Below are positions 1 through 11,124 of a stretch of 64,000 nucleotides of DNA, piece by piece. Source of the stretch: Paeniglutamicibacter terrestris (GTDB taxonomy: Bacteria > Actinomycetota > Actinomycetes > Actinomycetales > Micrococcaceae); contig NZ_JAAWVT010000009.1 in NCBI RefSeq assembly GCF_012271785.1, positions 1 to 64,000 of the forward strand, read 5' to 3'. Below the pieces are notes generated by a model that saw only the letters and a list, made by a program, of their open reading frames with translations, was not told the origin of the DNA and ran no database searches. The position numbers and the translations under genes are program-made. How positions within the stretch are numbered: position 1 is the first letter of the stretch; every line of letters begins with the position of its first letter.

Positions 1-262
1 ACACCACCAGCGGGCCGGCCACTGAAATAGCCAGGAACTTTTTCCATCTGCTACATCCAATGCCGTAGTATTGGTCAGTTGCGTTGCGCACTATTGGCAC
101 AATTCACTAAGCCGACTGGGTACCCTCGACTAAGATAGATGAAGGCGTCGAGTGCCCTATGAGGGCAACAAGATTTTAGTGTGGGCTTCCGTGAGATGCG
201 GTGGTCCACTAGTTTATGCGTGGGGTCCAAAACTGAAGACCCTTTTGAGAGGAACACATCTA

Positions 263-2698
263 GTGTCATACGAAAACAAGGGCTTCGGGTCAAAGGACAA
301 CCGCGACCGTGACGGTTCAAAGTCGAGCAACGACGGTGCATTCCGTCGCGGTGGCGACTCCAATCGCGAGGGTGGCTTCAAGCCCCGTGAAGACCGTGGC
401 GGATACCAGGGCGGTGACCGTCGCGAAGGCGGTTTCAAGCCCCGTGAAGACCGTGGCGGATACCAGGGCGGTGACCGTCGCGAGGGTGGCTTCAAGCCCC
501 GTGAAGACCGTGGCGGATACCAGGGCGGTGACCGTCGCGAAGGCGGTTTCAAGCCCCGTGAAGACCGTGGCGGAGACCGCGGTGGTTTCAAGCCTCGCGA
601 AGACCGTGGTGGAATCCGTGGCGGCGACGATCGCCGTGAAGGTGGCTTCAAGCCTCGCGAAGACCGTGGCGGATACCAGGGCGGTGACCGTCGCGAAGGC
701 GGTTTCAAGCCCCGCGAAGACCGTGGCGGAGACCGCGGTGGTTTCAAGCCTCGCGAAGACCGTGGCGGAGACCGCGGTGGTTTCAAGCCTCGCGAAGACC
801 GTGGCGGATACCAGGGCGGTGACCGTCGCGAAGGCGGTTTCAAGCCCCGCGAAGACCGCGGTGGATTCCGTGGCGGCGACGATCGCCGTGAAGGCGGTTT
901 CAAGCCCCGCGAAGATCGCGGTGGTTTCAAGCCTCGCGAAGATCGCGGTGGATTCCGTGGAGGCGACGATCGCCGTGAAGGCGGTTTCAAGCCCCGCGAA
1001 GATCGCGGTGGTTTCAAGCCCCGCGAAGACCGTGGTGGATTCCGTGGCGGCGACGATCGCCGTGAAGGTGGTTTCAAGCCCCGCGAAGACCGTGGTGGAT
1101 TCCGTGGCGGCGACGATCGCCGTGAAGGCGGATTCAAGCCTCGCGAAGATCGCGGTGGATTCCGTGGCGGCGACGATCGCCGTGAAGGCGGATTCAAGCC
1201 TCGCGAAGATCGCGGTGGATTCCGTGGCGGAGACCGTCGTGAAGGCGGATTCAAGCCTCGCGAAGATCGCGGTGGATTCCGTGGCGGCGACGATCGCCGT
1301 GAAGGCGGCTTCAAGCCCCGTGAAGATCGCGGTGGATTCAAGCCTCGCGAAGACCGTGGTGGAGACCGTCGTGAAGGCGGCTTCAAGCCCCGTGAAGATC
1401 GCGGTGGTTTCAAGCCCCGTGAAGACCGTGGTGGAGACCGTCGTGAAGGCGGCTTCAAGCCCCGTGAAGATCGCGGTGGATTCAAGCCTCGCGAGGACCG
1501 TGGCGGAGACCGTCGTGAAGGCGGCTTCAAGCCCCGCGAGGACCGTGGCGGAGACCGTCGTGAAGGCGGATTCAAGCCTCGCGAAGATCGCGGCGGATTC
1601 AAGCCTCGCGAAGATCGCGGCGGATTCAAGCCTCGCGAAGATCGCGGTGGTTTCAAGCCCCGTGGAGAATCCAGCACCGCTGATCTCGAAGCTCTGCGTG
1701 GCGACGAAGCTTCGCGCCGTGCGCACAACCCTTCGGACCTGCGCAGCTCGAATAGCCCGGAACGCGGACGCTCACCGGAAATTGATGACGATGTAACCGG
1801 CAAGGAACTGGACCGCATTACCCGCGCGGAACTGCGTTACCTTGACGACGTCAACAACGAATGGGTCTCCAAGCACTTGGTCATGGCCGGCCGCTTGATC
1901 GCTATCGATCCGCAGTTGGCGTACGAGCACTGCATCGCAGCTTCCCGTCGTGGCGGCCGCGTTGCAGTTGTTCGAGAAGCCGTTGGTCTAGCCGCGTATG
2001 CTGCCGGTGATTTCGCCGAAGCACTGCGCGAATTCCGTACGCACCGTCGCATCAGCGGTAACAACCTGCACCTTCCCCTGATTGCCGATTCCGAACGTGG
2101 AATTGGTCGTCCGGAAAAGGCGCTGGAAATTGCCCACAGCGATGTCATCGAGACACTGGATACCAACGGCAAGGTCGAAATGGCCATGGTCGCTTCCGGT
2201 GCTCAGAACGACTTGGGTAACCTCGACGCAGCCTTGGCCGAACTCGAGATCCCGCAGCTGGATATGAACCGCGCGTTCAGCTACAGCCCGCGTCTCTTCT
2301 CGGCTTACGCCGACGCTCTTGAGAACTTGGGTCGCAATGACGAAGCAGTAACCTGGCGCAAGCAGATCTCCGTAGCCGAGGAAGCTCTCGGTACCGGCGA
2401 ATTTGCCGAGCCGGAGATCGTTGACCTCGGTGAAGACGATGAAAGCGATGCCCGCCGTCCGCGTGCCCGTGATCTCGTTGAGTCTGAGACTCCTTCCTCG
2501 GAAGAGGGCGACGCAACGTCGGAAGACGCCCCTGAAGATGGCATCGCTGACGAAGACGCCGTCGAAGAGGTTGAAGCATCGGTCTTGACCGAAGCAACCG
2601 AGGAATCCAACCCGGAGCTCGACGACGAAGTTTCGGCAGTATCGGATGTCCAGGGTGCTTCCCCGGCCATCGATCAGGACGAAAACGACGAAAAGTAG
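263..2698 (+). CDS. TPR-like protein with long GGFKPREDR repeat tract
   Basis: A GTG start at 263 has the purine-rich box GAGAGGAA eight bases before it; the frame is open from 152 but the extra 37 codons lack such a site. The protein has about 811 residues. Residues 1-36 are polar, then about 430 residues are built from the unit GGFKPREDR separated by short Gly/Arg/Asp spacers. After a linker comes a helical region (about residues 500-710) resembling tetratricopeptide repeats, with Ala/Gly-rich helix pairs, and an acidic Glu/Asp/Ser/Thr tail. It sits directly before the HAD phosphatase gene (15-base gap), as the TPR protein Rv1691 does in M. tuberculosis. The repeat tract is RGG-like, so RNA or protein binding by a disordered region is plausible but unproven. 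No catalytic motif is seen. Confidence 0.85.
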   Translation: MSYENKGFGSKDNRDRDGSKSSNDGAFRRGGDSNREGGFKPREDRGGYQGGDRREGGFKPREDRGGYQGGDRREGGFKPREDRGGYQGGDRREGGFKPREDRGGDRGGFKPREDRGGIRGGDDRREGGFKPREDRGGYQGGDRREGGFKPREDRGGDRGGFKPREDRGGDRGGFKPREDRGGYQGGDRREGGFKPREDRGGFRGGDDRREGGFKPREDRGGFKPREDRGGFRGGDDRREGGFKPREDRGGFKPREDRGGFRGGDDRREGGFKPREDRGGFRGGDDRREGGFKPREDRGGFRGGDDRREGGFKPREDRGGFRGGDRREGGFKPREDRGGFRGGDDRREGGFKPREDRGGFKPREDRGGDRREGGFKPREDRGGFKPREDRGGDRREGGFKPREDRGGFKPREDRGGDRREGGFKPREDRGGDRREGGFKPREDRGGFKPREDRGGFKPREDRGGFKPRGESSTADLEALRGDEASRRAHNPSDLRSSNSPERGRSPEIDDDVTGKELDRITRAELRYLDDVNNEWVSKHLVMAGRLIAIDPQLAYEHCIAASRRGGRVAVVREAVGLAAYAAGDFAEALREFRTHRRISGNNLHLPLIADSERGIGRPEKALEIAHSDVIETLDTNGKVEMAMVASGAQNDLGNLDAALAELEIPQLDMNRAFSYSPRLFSAYADALENLGRNDEAVTWRKQISVAEEALGTGEFAEPEIVDLGEDDESDARRPRARDLVESETPSSEEGDATSEDAPEDGIADEDAVEEVEASVLTEATEESNPELDDEVSAVSDVQGASPAIDQDENDEK
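371..1663 (+). repeat. Coding minisatellite, about 29 copies of GGFKPREDR
   Basis: In-frame array of 28 intact copies of a 27-base unit plus one degenerate last copy. Units are joined directly or through spacers GGYQGGDRRE, GGFRGGDDRRE, GGDRRE or GGDR. Spacer types are clustered: YQGGDRRE in the 5' third, FRGGDDRRE in the middle, GGDRRE in the 3' third, which suggests local tandem duplication. Synonymous differences (for example cgt/cgc, gaa/gag) show the copies are not all recent. Length polymorphism between strains is expected. Confidence 0.95.
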
Positions 2699-2713
2699 GA
2701 ATTCGAATAATCC

Positions 2714-3706
2714 ATGCTGATTTCAGGTTTTGACGCACTGCTTTCCGATCTTGACGGCGTCGTATATGCAGGTAACGGAGCAATCCCCAAGGCTATAGAT
2801 GCCTTGAAGCGGTTGGACGAAAACTCGGTTGTCCTGGCATACATTACGAACAACGCCTCACGATCTCCGGGTGCAGTTGCTCAACACCTGATTCAGCTAG
2901 GTGCACCCGCGTCTGCCGAGCAAGTTTTTGGCTCGGCAGACGCGGGAGCCGAACTCCTCGCACAAAAACTGCCACAGGGCTCCCGAGTCCTTGTGGTGGG
3001 CAGTTCTTACCTGCGCGACTGCGTCAGTTCCTTTGGAATGCAAATAGTCGCCAGCCACCTCGATAAGCCCGTGGGCGTCATCCAGGGATTTGATCCCTCG
3101 ATCGGTTGGCAAGATCTAGCCGATGCCGCCTATGCAATCCACGGTGGCGCCATCTGGATCGCCACCAACACCGATCGGACTATCCCGCGCGCCGAAGGCA
3201 TTGCCCCGGGCAACGGTTCGCTGGTCGAGGCCGTCAGCGCCGCGACCAACACCGAACCGTTGGTCGCCGGAAAGCCTGAACCACTGCTCTTCCGCCGCGC
3301 GGCCGAGACCTTTGAAGCCACGCACCCGCTTGTTGTCGGTGACCGATTGGACACCGACATCCTCGGCGGTAACAAGGCCGGATACAGCACCGTGTTGGTC
3401 CTGACCGGGGTAGATTCCGTTCACAGTGCTCTGGCAGCACGCTCAGCGGAGCGCCCCGATTACATCATCAGCGACCTCTCGGGTCTCTATGAGACATACC
3501 CGATTATCGAAGTCACTGGTTTCGGGATCCGTTGTGGCTCGGCACTCGCTTCGGTCAAAGACGGAACTATCACCGTTGTCGGTGATGAGTCAGACCTCGA
3601 CGCTTGGCGCGCAGCGTGCTCGGCATGGTGGTTGGCCCACCCGCATCAGGACACAGCCGTGCAACCCACCGTGGTCTTCTCACAAACTGTCCTCACCACG
3701 CCGTAG
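2714..3706 (+). CDS. HAD-superfamily (NagD-type) phosphatase
   Basis: A protein of 330 residues of the HAD-IIA/NagD family. Motif I is SDLDGVVY with Asp12 as nucleophile and Asp14 as acid/base; TNNAS is motif II; the GKPEP segment gives the motif III lysine; VVGDRLDTDILGG is motif IV for magnesium binding. The cap lies between motifs II and III. A C-terminal extension of about 70 residues with WWLAHPH has no clear assignment. The M. tuberculosis gene in the same position (Rv1692) is a glycerol-3-phosphate phosphatase that recycles glycerol from phospholipid breakdown, so that substrate is a reasonable guess. First cistron of a run leading to tlyA, nadK and recN. Confidence 0.9.
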   Translation: MLISGFDALLSDLDGVVYAGNGAIPKAIDALKRLDENSVVLAYITNNASRSPGAVAQHLIQLGAPASAEQVFGSADAGAELLAQKLPQGSRVLVVGSSYLRDCVSSFGMQIVASHLDKPVGVIQGFDPSIGWQDLADAAYAIHGGAIWIATNTDRTIPRAEGIAPGNGSLVEAVSAATNTEPLVAGKPEPLLFRRAAETFEATHPLVVGDRLDTDILGGNKAGYSTVLVLTGVDSVHSALAARSAERPDYIISDLSGLYETYPIIEVTGFGIRCGSALASVKDGTITVVGDESDLDAWRAACSAWWLAHPHQDTAVQPTVVFSQTVLTTP

Positions 3707-3716
3707 GCTCAAAGTG

Positions 3717-3938
3717 ATGATGAGTAAGCACCCCAATACACTTCGAAGCAATGGACCGGCCGCTCCGGTACCCGGCCCGCGTCCCGCGGCGCCGCTGAAC
3801 CCGCAGGCACCAAGCACCGACCTTGATGTCTTGGAAACCCTCGCCGAACGACCCGTTGCCGAACATCTGGCCGTTTTCGAGGAGCTGCAGGCGTCCCTGA
3901 CAGCTGATCTTGACTCCACTTCAAAGGACCGCCCGTGA
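3717..3938 (+). CDS. Small conserved-position hypothetical protein
   Basis: About 73 residues, a Pro/Ala-rich N-terminal half followed by a helical, acidic stretch (DLDVLETLAERPVAEHLAVF). Starts GTG 3714, ATG 3717 and ATG 3720 are all possible; the first gene ends 11 bases before. The stop TGA overlaps the GTG start of tlyA (GTGA), so the two are probably translationally coupled. A small protein occupies this slot between the HAD phosphatase and tlyA in mycobacteria too (Rv1693). No domain is recognised; the role is unknown. Confidence 0.75.
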   Translation: MMSKHPNTLRSNGPAAPVPGPRPAAPLNPQAPSTDLDVLETLAERPVAEHLAVFEELQASLTADLDSTSKDRP

Positions 3939-4741
3939 GCCGCCTTGACCAGGAGTTGGTCACCCGCTCCCTCGCCCGTTCTCGCACCGACGCAGCCCGT
4001 CTCATCGCGGAACAGCGCGTCATCGTAAACGGTGCCGTGGCCGCCAAGGCCGCAAAGACCGTCAACGAGACCTCAAAGATCTCCGTGAAGCCTACAGACG
4101 CCGAGGAATTCGTCAGCCGTGCCGGGCACAAGCTGGCCGGCGCCCTAGCGGCGTTCTCGCAGATCGAGGTCGGCGGCAAACGCTGCCTCGACGCTGGTGC
4201 CTCAACCGGCGGATTCACCGACGTGCTCCTACGCCGCGGCGCAGACCACGTTGAAGCAGTAGACGTGGGACACGGACAACTTGTCGCCGAACTACGCGCA
4301 GATGCCCGCGTGCATGTCCATGAGGGCATGAATGTTCGCTACCTCAAGGCCGAGGACATTGGGGGACAAGTAGCCCTCGTTGTGGCCGATCTATCCTTCA
4401 TCTCCCTGACCATGGTCATGAACGCACTGGCCAACGCCACCGAGCCCAACGGCGATCTGGTGCTTATGGTCAAACCCCAATTTGAGATCGGCCGCGAGCA
4501 ACTCGGACGCACCGGTGTGGTCTCCGGCGCCTTCCAACGGCGCAAGGCCGTCGACATTGTGATTACCTCCGCACTCGGTGCCGGCCTAAGTGTGCGCGGC
4601 CTGGCCCGGAGCCCACTGGCTGGACAAGACGGCAATGTGGAATTCTTCCTCTGGCTGCGCCGAACCACGGATCCAAAAACTCAGGCTTCTCCACAATCCC
4701 GCGTCGGGACAGCTGCCTGGCCGGACGTTGACTATTCTTAG
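3935..4741 (+). CDS. tlyA: TlyA-type 23S/16S rRNA 2'-O-methyltransferase
   Basis: 268 residues. An N-terminal S4 RNA-binding domain (about residues 1-60, MSRLDQELVTRSLARSR) is followed by an FtsJ/RrmJ-like SAM-dependent methyltransferase. The SAM-binding motif is DAGASTGGFTDVLL; VVADLSFISL and MVKPQFE carry the expected catalytic Asp and Lys region. The family methylates ribose 2'-OH groups in 16S and 23S rRNA, and in mycobacteria loss gives capreomycin resistance. GTG start, overlapping the preceding stop. The C-terminal 25 residues beyond the domain are polar. Confidence 0.92.
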   Translation: MSRLDQELVTRSLARSRTDAARLIAEQRVIVNGAVAAKAAKTVNETSKISVKPTDAEEFVSRAGHKLAGALAAFSQIEVGGKRCLDAGASTGGFTDVLLRRGADHVEAVDVGHGQLVAELRADARVHVHEGMNVRYLKAEDIGGQVALVVADLSFISLTMVMNALANATEPNGDLVLMVKPQFEIGREQLGRTGVVSGAFQRRKAVDIVITSALGAGLSVRGLARSPLAGQDGNVEFFLWLRRTTDPKTQASPQSRVGTAAWPDVDYS

Positions 4742-4796
4742 ACTTGCCGGCATCTGAATCGATGTCCCAACCTTCGGTCCGCCGAGGAAGGAAATC

Positions 4797-5831
4797 ATGC
4801 GCAGGATCTTGATCCTCACCCATACAGGCCGAACCGATGCCCTTCTCGCTGCCGTGGAAACATGCGCCAAGTTGCGAGCCGCCGGACTGATCCCGGTCAT
4901 GCGTCGATTGGAAATGCAAGCGGTCCGCAATATCCCCGAAGGCGAAAATCTCGAGGTTGAAATTCTCGATGAGGATGTTGCCCTCGAATCGATCGAACTC
5001 GGGATGGTGCTAGGCGGGGACGGAAGCGTGCTGCGCGCAGCCGAACTCGTTCGGAGTGCGGGAGTTCCACTGCTAGGTGTCAACCTCGGGCACGTGGGGT
5101 TCCTCGCCGAAAGCGAACGCACGGCTTTGGAAGAAACTGTCCAATGCATCTGCGACCGACTCTTCACCGTCGAAGAACGTATGACCATTGACGTGCAGGT
5201 TTGGCTCGATAACCGCCGCATTGCCCACACCTGGGCGTTAAACGAAGCCGCGATCGAAAAAGCCAACCGCGAACGCATGATCGAGGTGGTCATGGAGGTC
5301 GACGGGCGTCCGCTGAGTACCTTCGGGTGTGATGGCGTGGTCATGGCCACCCCCACCGGATCCACCGCCTACGCCTTCTCCGCCGGAGGCCCCGTCGTCT
5401 GGCCCGAGGTTGAGGCCCTGGTGATGGTTCCCATCAGCGCGCATGCACTCTTCGCCAAACCATTGGTTGTGGCTCCCACCTCATTGCTGGCCATCGAGAT
5501 CCTCACCCGCACCGATGCTGCGGCGGTGCTGTGGTGCGATGGACGGCGAACCATCGAGCTACCGCCCGGTGCCCGTATCGAAGTGACGCGCTCCGACACA
5601 CCAGTGCGGCTGGCCCGAGTGAATCAGACACCGTTCTCCGAACGTCTGGTCAACAAGTTTGAGCTTCCCATTCAGGGCTGGCGCGGACCGGTTGAGCCGC
5701 GCGAGCGGGAAACCGCCACCACCGCATTGCCGGTGATCACCCCCTCAATGCAAGTAGTTGAACCACGGCACCACGACCCCAAAGCGGAGCCGGATTCCCT
5801 TGCCCACCAGGACCACCGGAGGCAGCTATGA
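4797..5831 (+). CDS. nadK: NAD kinase
   Basis: 344 residues. The diagnostic GGDGS motif (GMVLGGDGSVLRAAE), the NLGHVGFLAE segment and the DGVVMATPTGSTAYAFSAGG signature are all present, so this is an ATP-dependent NAD kinase that makes NADP. The start ATG has the box GAGGAAGG ten bases upstream. The last 40 or so residues, after the usual domain end, are polar and His/Pro-rich and look like a lineage-specific tail. The stop overlaps the recN start (ATGA), as expected for a coupled tlyA-nadK-recN operon. Confidence 0.95.
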   Translation: MRRILILTHTGRTDALLAAVETCAKLRAAGLIPVMRRLEMQAVRNIPEGENLEVEILDEDVALESIELGMVLGGDGSVLRAAELVRSAGVPLLGVNLGHVGFLAESERTALEETVQCICDRLFTVEERMTIDVQVWLDNRRIAHTWALNEAAIEKANRERMIEVVMEVDGRPLSTFGCDGVVMATPTGSTAYAFSAGGPVVWPEVEALVMVPISAHALFAKPLVVAPTSLLAIEILTRTDAAAVLWCDGRRTIELPPGARIEVTRSDTPVRLARVNQTPFSERLVNKFELPIQGWRGPVEPRERETATTALPVITPSMQVVEPRHHDPKAEPDSLAHQDHRRQL

Positions 5832-7561
5832 TCCAAGAAATCCGCATTAGCGACCTGGGCGTCATCTCCCAAGCGACCCTGCCGCTGGGCCCTGGCTTCA
5901 GCGTTGTCACCGGTGAGACCGGTGCCGGCAAAACCATGGTCATCACCGCACTAGGCCTGCTCCTTGGGCGCCGTGCAGATGCCGGGGCAGTGCGCCACGG
6001 AGCTAAGCAAGCCGTCGCGGACGCAACGATTCTGCTCCCGGCCACCAGCAAGGTGCTTGACCGTGCCGAGGAAGCTGGCGCCCTGGTTGAACGCTTTGAT
6101 GACGAAGCCGAACTCATCATCACCCGTACCCTTTCCGCCGAAGGTCGCAGTCGTGCCTCTGTTGGCGGCCGCGCCGCCCCGGTGGGCGTGCTGGTTGAAC
6201 TGGGCGAAGATCTGATTGCCATCCACGGTCAAACCGACCAGCTGCGGCTCAAGGGCGCTGCTGCACAACGCGACTCACTGGATAAGTTTGCTGGCGCCCC
6301 GCTGGCCAAGGTCTTGAGCAGCTACCAGCAGACCTTTGACCGGTGGGGGAGCGCCAGAGCCGAACTTGAGGAGCTCGTGACGGCATCGCGCGAACGCATC
6401 CGCGAGGCAGAATCTCTGCAGAGTGCCCTGGAAGAGATCGACGCTGTTGATCCGCAGCCGGGCGAAGACGTGGATCTGAAAAACCAGTCGTTGAAGCTCT
6501 CCAATGTTGAAGCGTTACGGTCAAATGCCAATCTGGCCCACGAGTCGCTTAATAGCGAGGAATACGAAGCAGCCAGCGTCATTTCCCTGGTCGAGGCGGC
6601 AAAACATGCCCTCGATCAGGTGGCTGCCGACGACGTTGATATCAAGGCACTGGCCGAGCGACTGAACGAGGTCGGCATCTTGGCCGCGGAAATCTCCACG
6701 GATTTGGCCGCATATCTCTCGGATCTGGATGCCGAGGGCCCCGAACGCCTGGCCTCGCTGGAGGAACGCAGGTCGGATTTGAACCGACTGATTCGCAAGT
6801 ATGCACCCAGCATTGATGAAGTGATTGCCTGGGCCAGCACCTCACGTGCCCGGCTCACAGAAATCCAGGGCGATGATGGCCGGATCGAGTCGCTGCAAGC
6901 AGAAACCGAATCACTGCGCACCGAGGTCTTGGAGCTGGCGGGCAAGCTCTCCAAGCTACGCGCCAAGGCCGCCAAAGAACTGGCCACCCGCGTGACGGCC
7001 GAGCTCGCGGCGCTGGCCATGCCGGACGCGAAGTTCGTGCTGGAGATCGAGAAGCTCACCGAACCGCACCGTTACGGTTTGGACTCCATCACCATGCTGC
7101 TCCAACCCCACGCAGGCTCCTCCCCGCGCCCGTTGGGCAAGGGCGCCTCGGGCGGCGAGCTCTCTCGCGTCATGCTGGCCATCGAGGTGGTGCTCGCGGC
7201 CGTTGACCCGGTTCCGACGTTCGTTTTTGATGAAGTTGACGCCGGAGTCGGTGGCAAGGCCGCCGTCGAAATCGGAAAACGACTGGCGATGCTTGCCAAG
7301 CATGTCCAGGTGATTGTGGTCACCCACCTGCCTCAGGTGGCAGCGTATGCCGACCGTCATGTGCGCGTCATTAAGTCCTCCAACGCCCAGGGTGCCGACG
7401 GCGCCGGCTTCACCGCCAGTGACGTAGTGCTGTTGGACGAGGGGGAGCGGGTGCGCGAATTGGCGCGGATGCTAGCTGGCCAAGAGGACTCATCCACCGC
7501 CCAGGCCCATGCCGAGGAACTGCTCGGTGAGGCGCAACTATTGGTGAGTTCACTGAGCTAA
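5828..7561 (+). CDS. recN: DNA repair protein RecN
   Basis: 577 residues, an SMC-like ATPase of double-strand break repair. The Walker A motif GETGAGKT is near residue 30; a coiled-coil region fills about residues 150-370 with an acidic, Ala/Leu-rich heptad pattern; the ABC signature LGKGASGGELSRVMLA and Walker B TFVFDEVDAGVGG follow. The product would act on the nucleoid at broken ends with RecA. The start overlaps the nadK stop by four bases. No LexA box was looked for beyond reading; none is evident inside the coding overlap. Confidence 0.95.
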   Translation: MIQEIRISDLGVISQATLPLGPGFSVVTGETGAGKTMVITALGLLLGRRADAGAVRHGAKQAVADATILLPATSKVLDRAEEAGALVERFDDEAELIITRTLSAEGRSRASVGGRAAPVGVLVELGEDLIAIHGQTDQLRLKGAAAQRDSLDKFAGAPLAKVLSSYQQTFDRWGSARAELEELVTASRERIREAESLQSALEEIDAVDPQPGEDVDLKNQSLKLSNVEALRSNANLAHESLNSEEYEAASVISLVEAAKHALDQVAADDVDIKALAERLNEVGILAAEISTDLAAYLSDLDAEGPERLASLEERRSDLNRLIRKYAPSIDEVIAWASTSRARLTEIQGDDGRIESLQAETESLRTEVLELAGKLSKLRAKAAKELATRVTAELAALAMPDAKFVLEIEKLTEPHRYGLDSITMLLQPHAGSSPRPLGKGASGGELSRVMLAIEVVLAAVDPVPTFVFDEVDAGVGGKAAVEIGKRLAMLAKHVQVIVVTHLPQVAAYADRHVRVIKSSNAQGADGAGFTASDVVLLDEGERVRELARMLAGQEDSSTAQAHAEELLGEAQLLVSSLS

Positions 7562-7642
7562 TCAACACTCTCGAGCCCGTTGCTGTGCACGAGCCTGTAG
7601 AGTCTTTCCCAAACGTCAAACAACGAAAAGGTGATAGGGTAG

Positions 7643-9337
<1,695 letters not shown>

Positions 9338-9341
9338 CATC

Positions 9342-10007
9342 ATGGCAAAAACAGACGGCGAGGCGCTGGGCGATTCGTTCAGCCCTCGCCGCCTGCTTTC
9401 TTCCGAGAAAGTCTATGACGGACGTATCTGGGACGTTGTGCAGGACACCTTCGAATATGCGCCAGAGATGGCGCCGCTGGTTCGTGACTACATCGAGCAC
9501 CCCGGTGCCGTAGCAGTGCTGGTGCTCAACGACGCCAACGAGGTGCTGATGATCAATCAGTACCGTCACCCGGTGCGCATGAACCTGTGGGAAATTCCCG
9601 CCGGTCTCTTGGATATCGAAGGCGAAGCGCCCCATCTGGCCGCCGCGCGGGAATTGGCCGAGGAAGCAGATCTGATCGCCTCGGACTGGGCGGTGCTGGT
9701 AGATCTCTTCCTTTCCCCGGGTTCCTCCTCGGAGGCGATTCGCATTTATCTGGCGCGCAACCCCCGCGAAATTCCGCTGGATCAACGCCATGAGCGTACC
9801 GATGAGGAAGCCGACATGGTCATCTCCTGGGTTCCCTTGGATGACGCCATTAACGCGGTACTGGCCGGGCGGATCCATAACCCCTCGGCGGTGGCCGGCC
9901 TGCTGGCTGCTTCCGCGGCACGGCTTGGCAATTATGCTTCGCTGCGTCCGGTGGATACCCCGTTCGACGTCCATCCGCGGCTGCGTTCGTCCGAACAAGC
10001 TACCTAG
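9342..10007 (+). CDS. NUDIX hydrolase, ADP-ribose pyrophosphatase type
   Basis: 221 residues from ATG 9342, four bases after the pyrG stop. The NUDIX helix is seen in GLLDIEGE followed by seven residues and RELAEEADL. The upstream strand [10 protein letters not shown] and the IPAG sequence before the box are typical of ADP-ribose pyrophosphatases (NudF-like), which split ADP-ribose into AMP and ribose 5-phosphate. Mycobacterial Rv1700, in the same position, is an ADP-ribose pyrophosphatase. The open frame extends upstream through pyrG in a second frame, but that part is antisense to codon bias and has no start signal. Confidence 0.9.
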   Translation: MAKTDGEALGDSFSPRRLLSSEKVYDGRIWDVVQDTFEYAPEMAPLVRDYIEHPGAVAVLVLNDANEVLMINQYRHPVRMNLWEIPAGLLDIEGEAPHLAAARELAEEADLIASDWAVLVDLFLSPGSSSEAIRIYLARNPREIPLDQRHERTDEEADMVISWVPLDDAINAVLAGRIHNPSAVAGLLAASAARLGNYASLRPVDTPFDVHPRLRSSEQAT

Positions 10008-10021
10008 GACCGGGCCCTCAG

Positions 10022-11107
10022 ATGAGCATCGGCACCGAAGACGCGACCCAGAAGTTGGGTTCGATCCCTGCCATGAGCCAAGCCGAGACGATGAAGCTCA
10101 GTATCATCGATACCACCGCGGTGCTGGAGCCGATCAAGGATCCTGTTCCCGAGCTGACGCCCGACCCGGCGCAGCTGCCCATCGGCAAGCACCTGGCTGG
10201 CTACCTCCAACATCTGGCCGTCGAGCGTGGCATGGCCAAAAACACCGTTAGTGCCTACCGGCGGGACCTTTATCGCTACGCCGCGTTCCTCGGTGCTCAG
10301 TCGGTTCACGAACCGGCCCAGGTGAACCTGGGCAACCTGACCGCCTTCGCCCAGGCCGTGCGTGATGGAGCCGATGGCGGTGCCCCACTGAGTGCTCGCT
10401 CCGCGGCACGCACCATCGTTGCCGTGCGTGGACTGCATAAGTTCTGGGAGCTTGAGGGCATCGCCCCGACCAACCCGGCCGTTGACTTACACCCACCGTC
10501 GCCCGGGCGCCGACTGCCCAAAGCCATTTCGGTGGCCGATGTGAGCGCCATCCTGGATTCGGTATCCACCGAAACCTCCGCCGGCCTGCGTGACAAGGCG
10601 ATCCTCGAATTCCTGTATTCCACCGGGGCCCGAATCTCCGAGGCCGTGGGACTCGATGTTGATGACCTGCACCTGGAACGCCCGGCCAGCGGCCCGGCCG
10701 TGGTGCGACTCTTCGGCAAGGGCTCTAAGGAACGCATCGTCCCGTTGGGTTCCTACGCCATCAATGCGCTGAACGCCTACCTGGTGCGCGGGCGGCCCGA
10801 GCTGGTTGCCAAGGGCAAGGGCACGGCTGCCCTCTTCCTGAACCAGCGGGGCGGGCGGCTCTCGCGCCAATCGGCGTGGTCGGTGCTCACCAAGGCCGCC
10901 GAACGCGCGGGCATCGAACAAGATGTCTCACCGCACACCCTGCGGCACTCCTTCGCTACCCACCTCTTGGAGGGGGGAGCCGATGTGCGTGTGGTCCAGG
11001 AGCTGTTGGGCCACGCCTCGGTGACCACCACTCAGGTTTATACCTTGGTCACCGCCGACACGTTGCGGGAAATCTACGCCGCGGCGCACCCCCGCGCCCA
11101 CCACTAG
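10022..11107 (+). CDS. xerD: Site-specific tyrosine recombinase XerD
   Basis: 361 residues. The N-terminal SAM-like core-binding domain ([20 protein letters not shown]) and the catalytic domain are complete. The catalytic set is Arg in [13 protein letters not shown], Lys in [10 protein letters not shown], His305/Arg308 in [12 protein letters not shown], His331 in [13 protein letters not shown] and the nucleophile Tyr340. XerD with XerC resolves chromosome dimers at dif in the FtsK pathway. The product begins about 45 residues before the usual XerD start; ATG 10073 is an alternative. AGGAC, 11 bases upstream, serves ATG 10022. The conserved housekeeping run stops here and resumes with parA at 31.1 kb. 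Confidence 0.93.
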   Translation: MSIGTEDATQKLGSIPAMSQAETMKLSIIDTTAVLEPIKDPVPELTPDPAQLPIGKHLAGYLQHLAVERGMAKNTVSAYRRDLYRYAAFLGAQSVHEPAQVNLGNLTAFAQAVRDGADGGAPLSARSAARTIVAVRGLHKFWELEGIAPTNPAVDLHPPSPGRRLPKAISVADVSAILDSVSTETSAGLRDKAILEFLYSTGARISEAVGLDVDDLHLERPASGPAVVRLFGKGSKERIVPLGSYAINALNAYLVRGRPELVAKGKGTAALFLNQRGGRLSRQSAWSVLTKAAERAGIEQDVSPHTLRHSFATHLLEGGADVRVVQELLGHASVTTTQVYTLVTADTLREIYAAAHPRAHH

Positions 11108-11124
11108 GGAAGGTACGCTCCACC

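Noticed and set aside
371-1663. Possible CRISPR array
   Set aside because: Repeats and spacers are in one reading frame, the spacers are themselves repeated, and no cas gene is near.
214-1818. Long antisense and alternative-frame open frames over the repeat tract (also 309-1796 on + and 317-1726 on -)
   Set aside because: They exist because the 27-base unit has no stop in those frames. They have no ribosome site and consist only of repeat translations (such as SSPVKTVADT).
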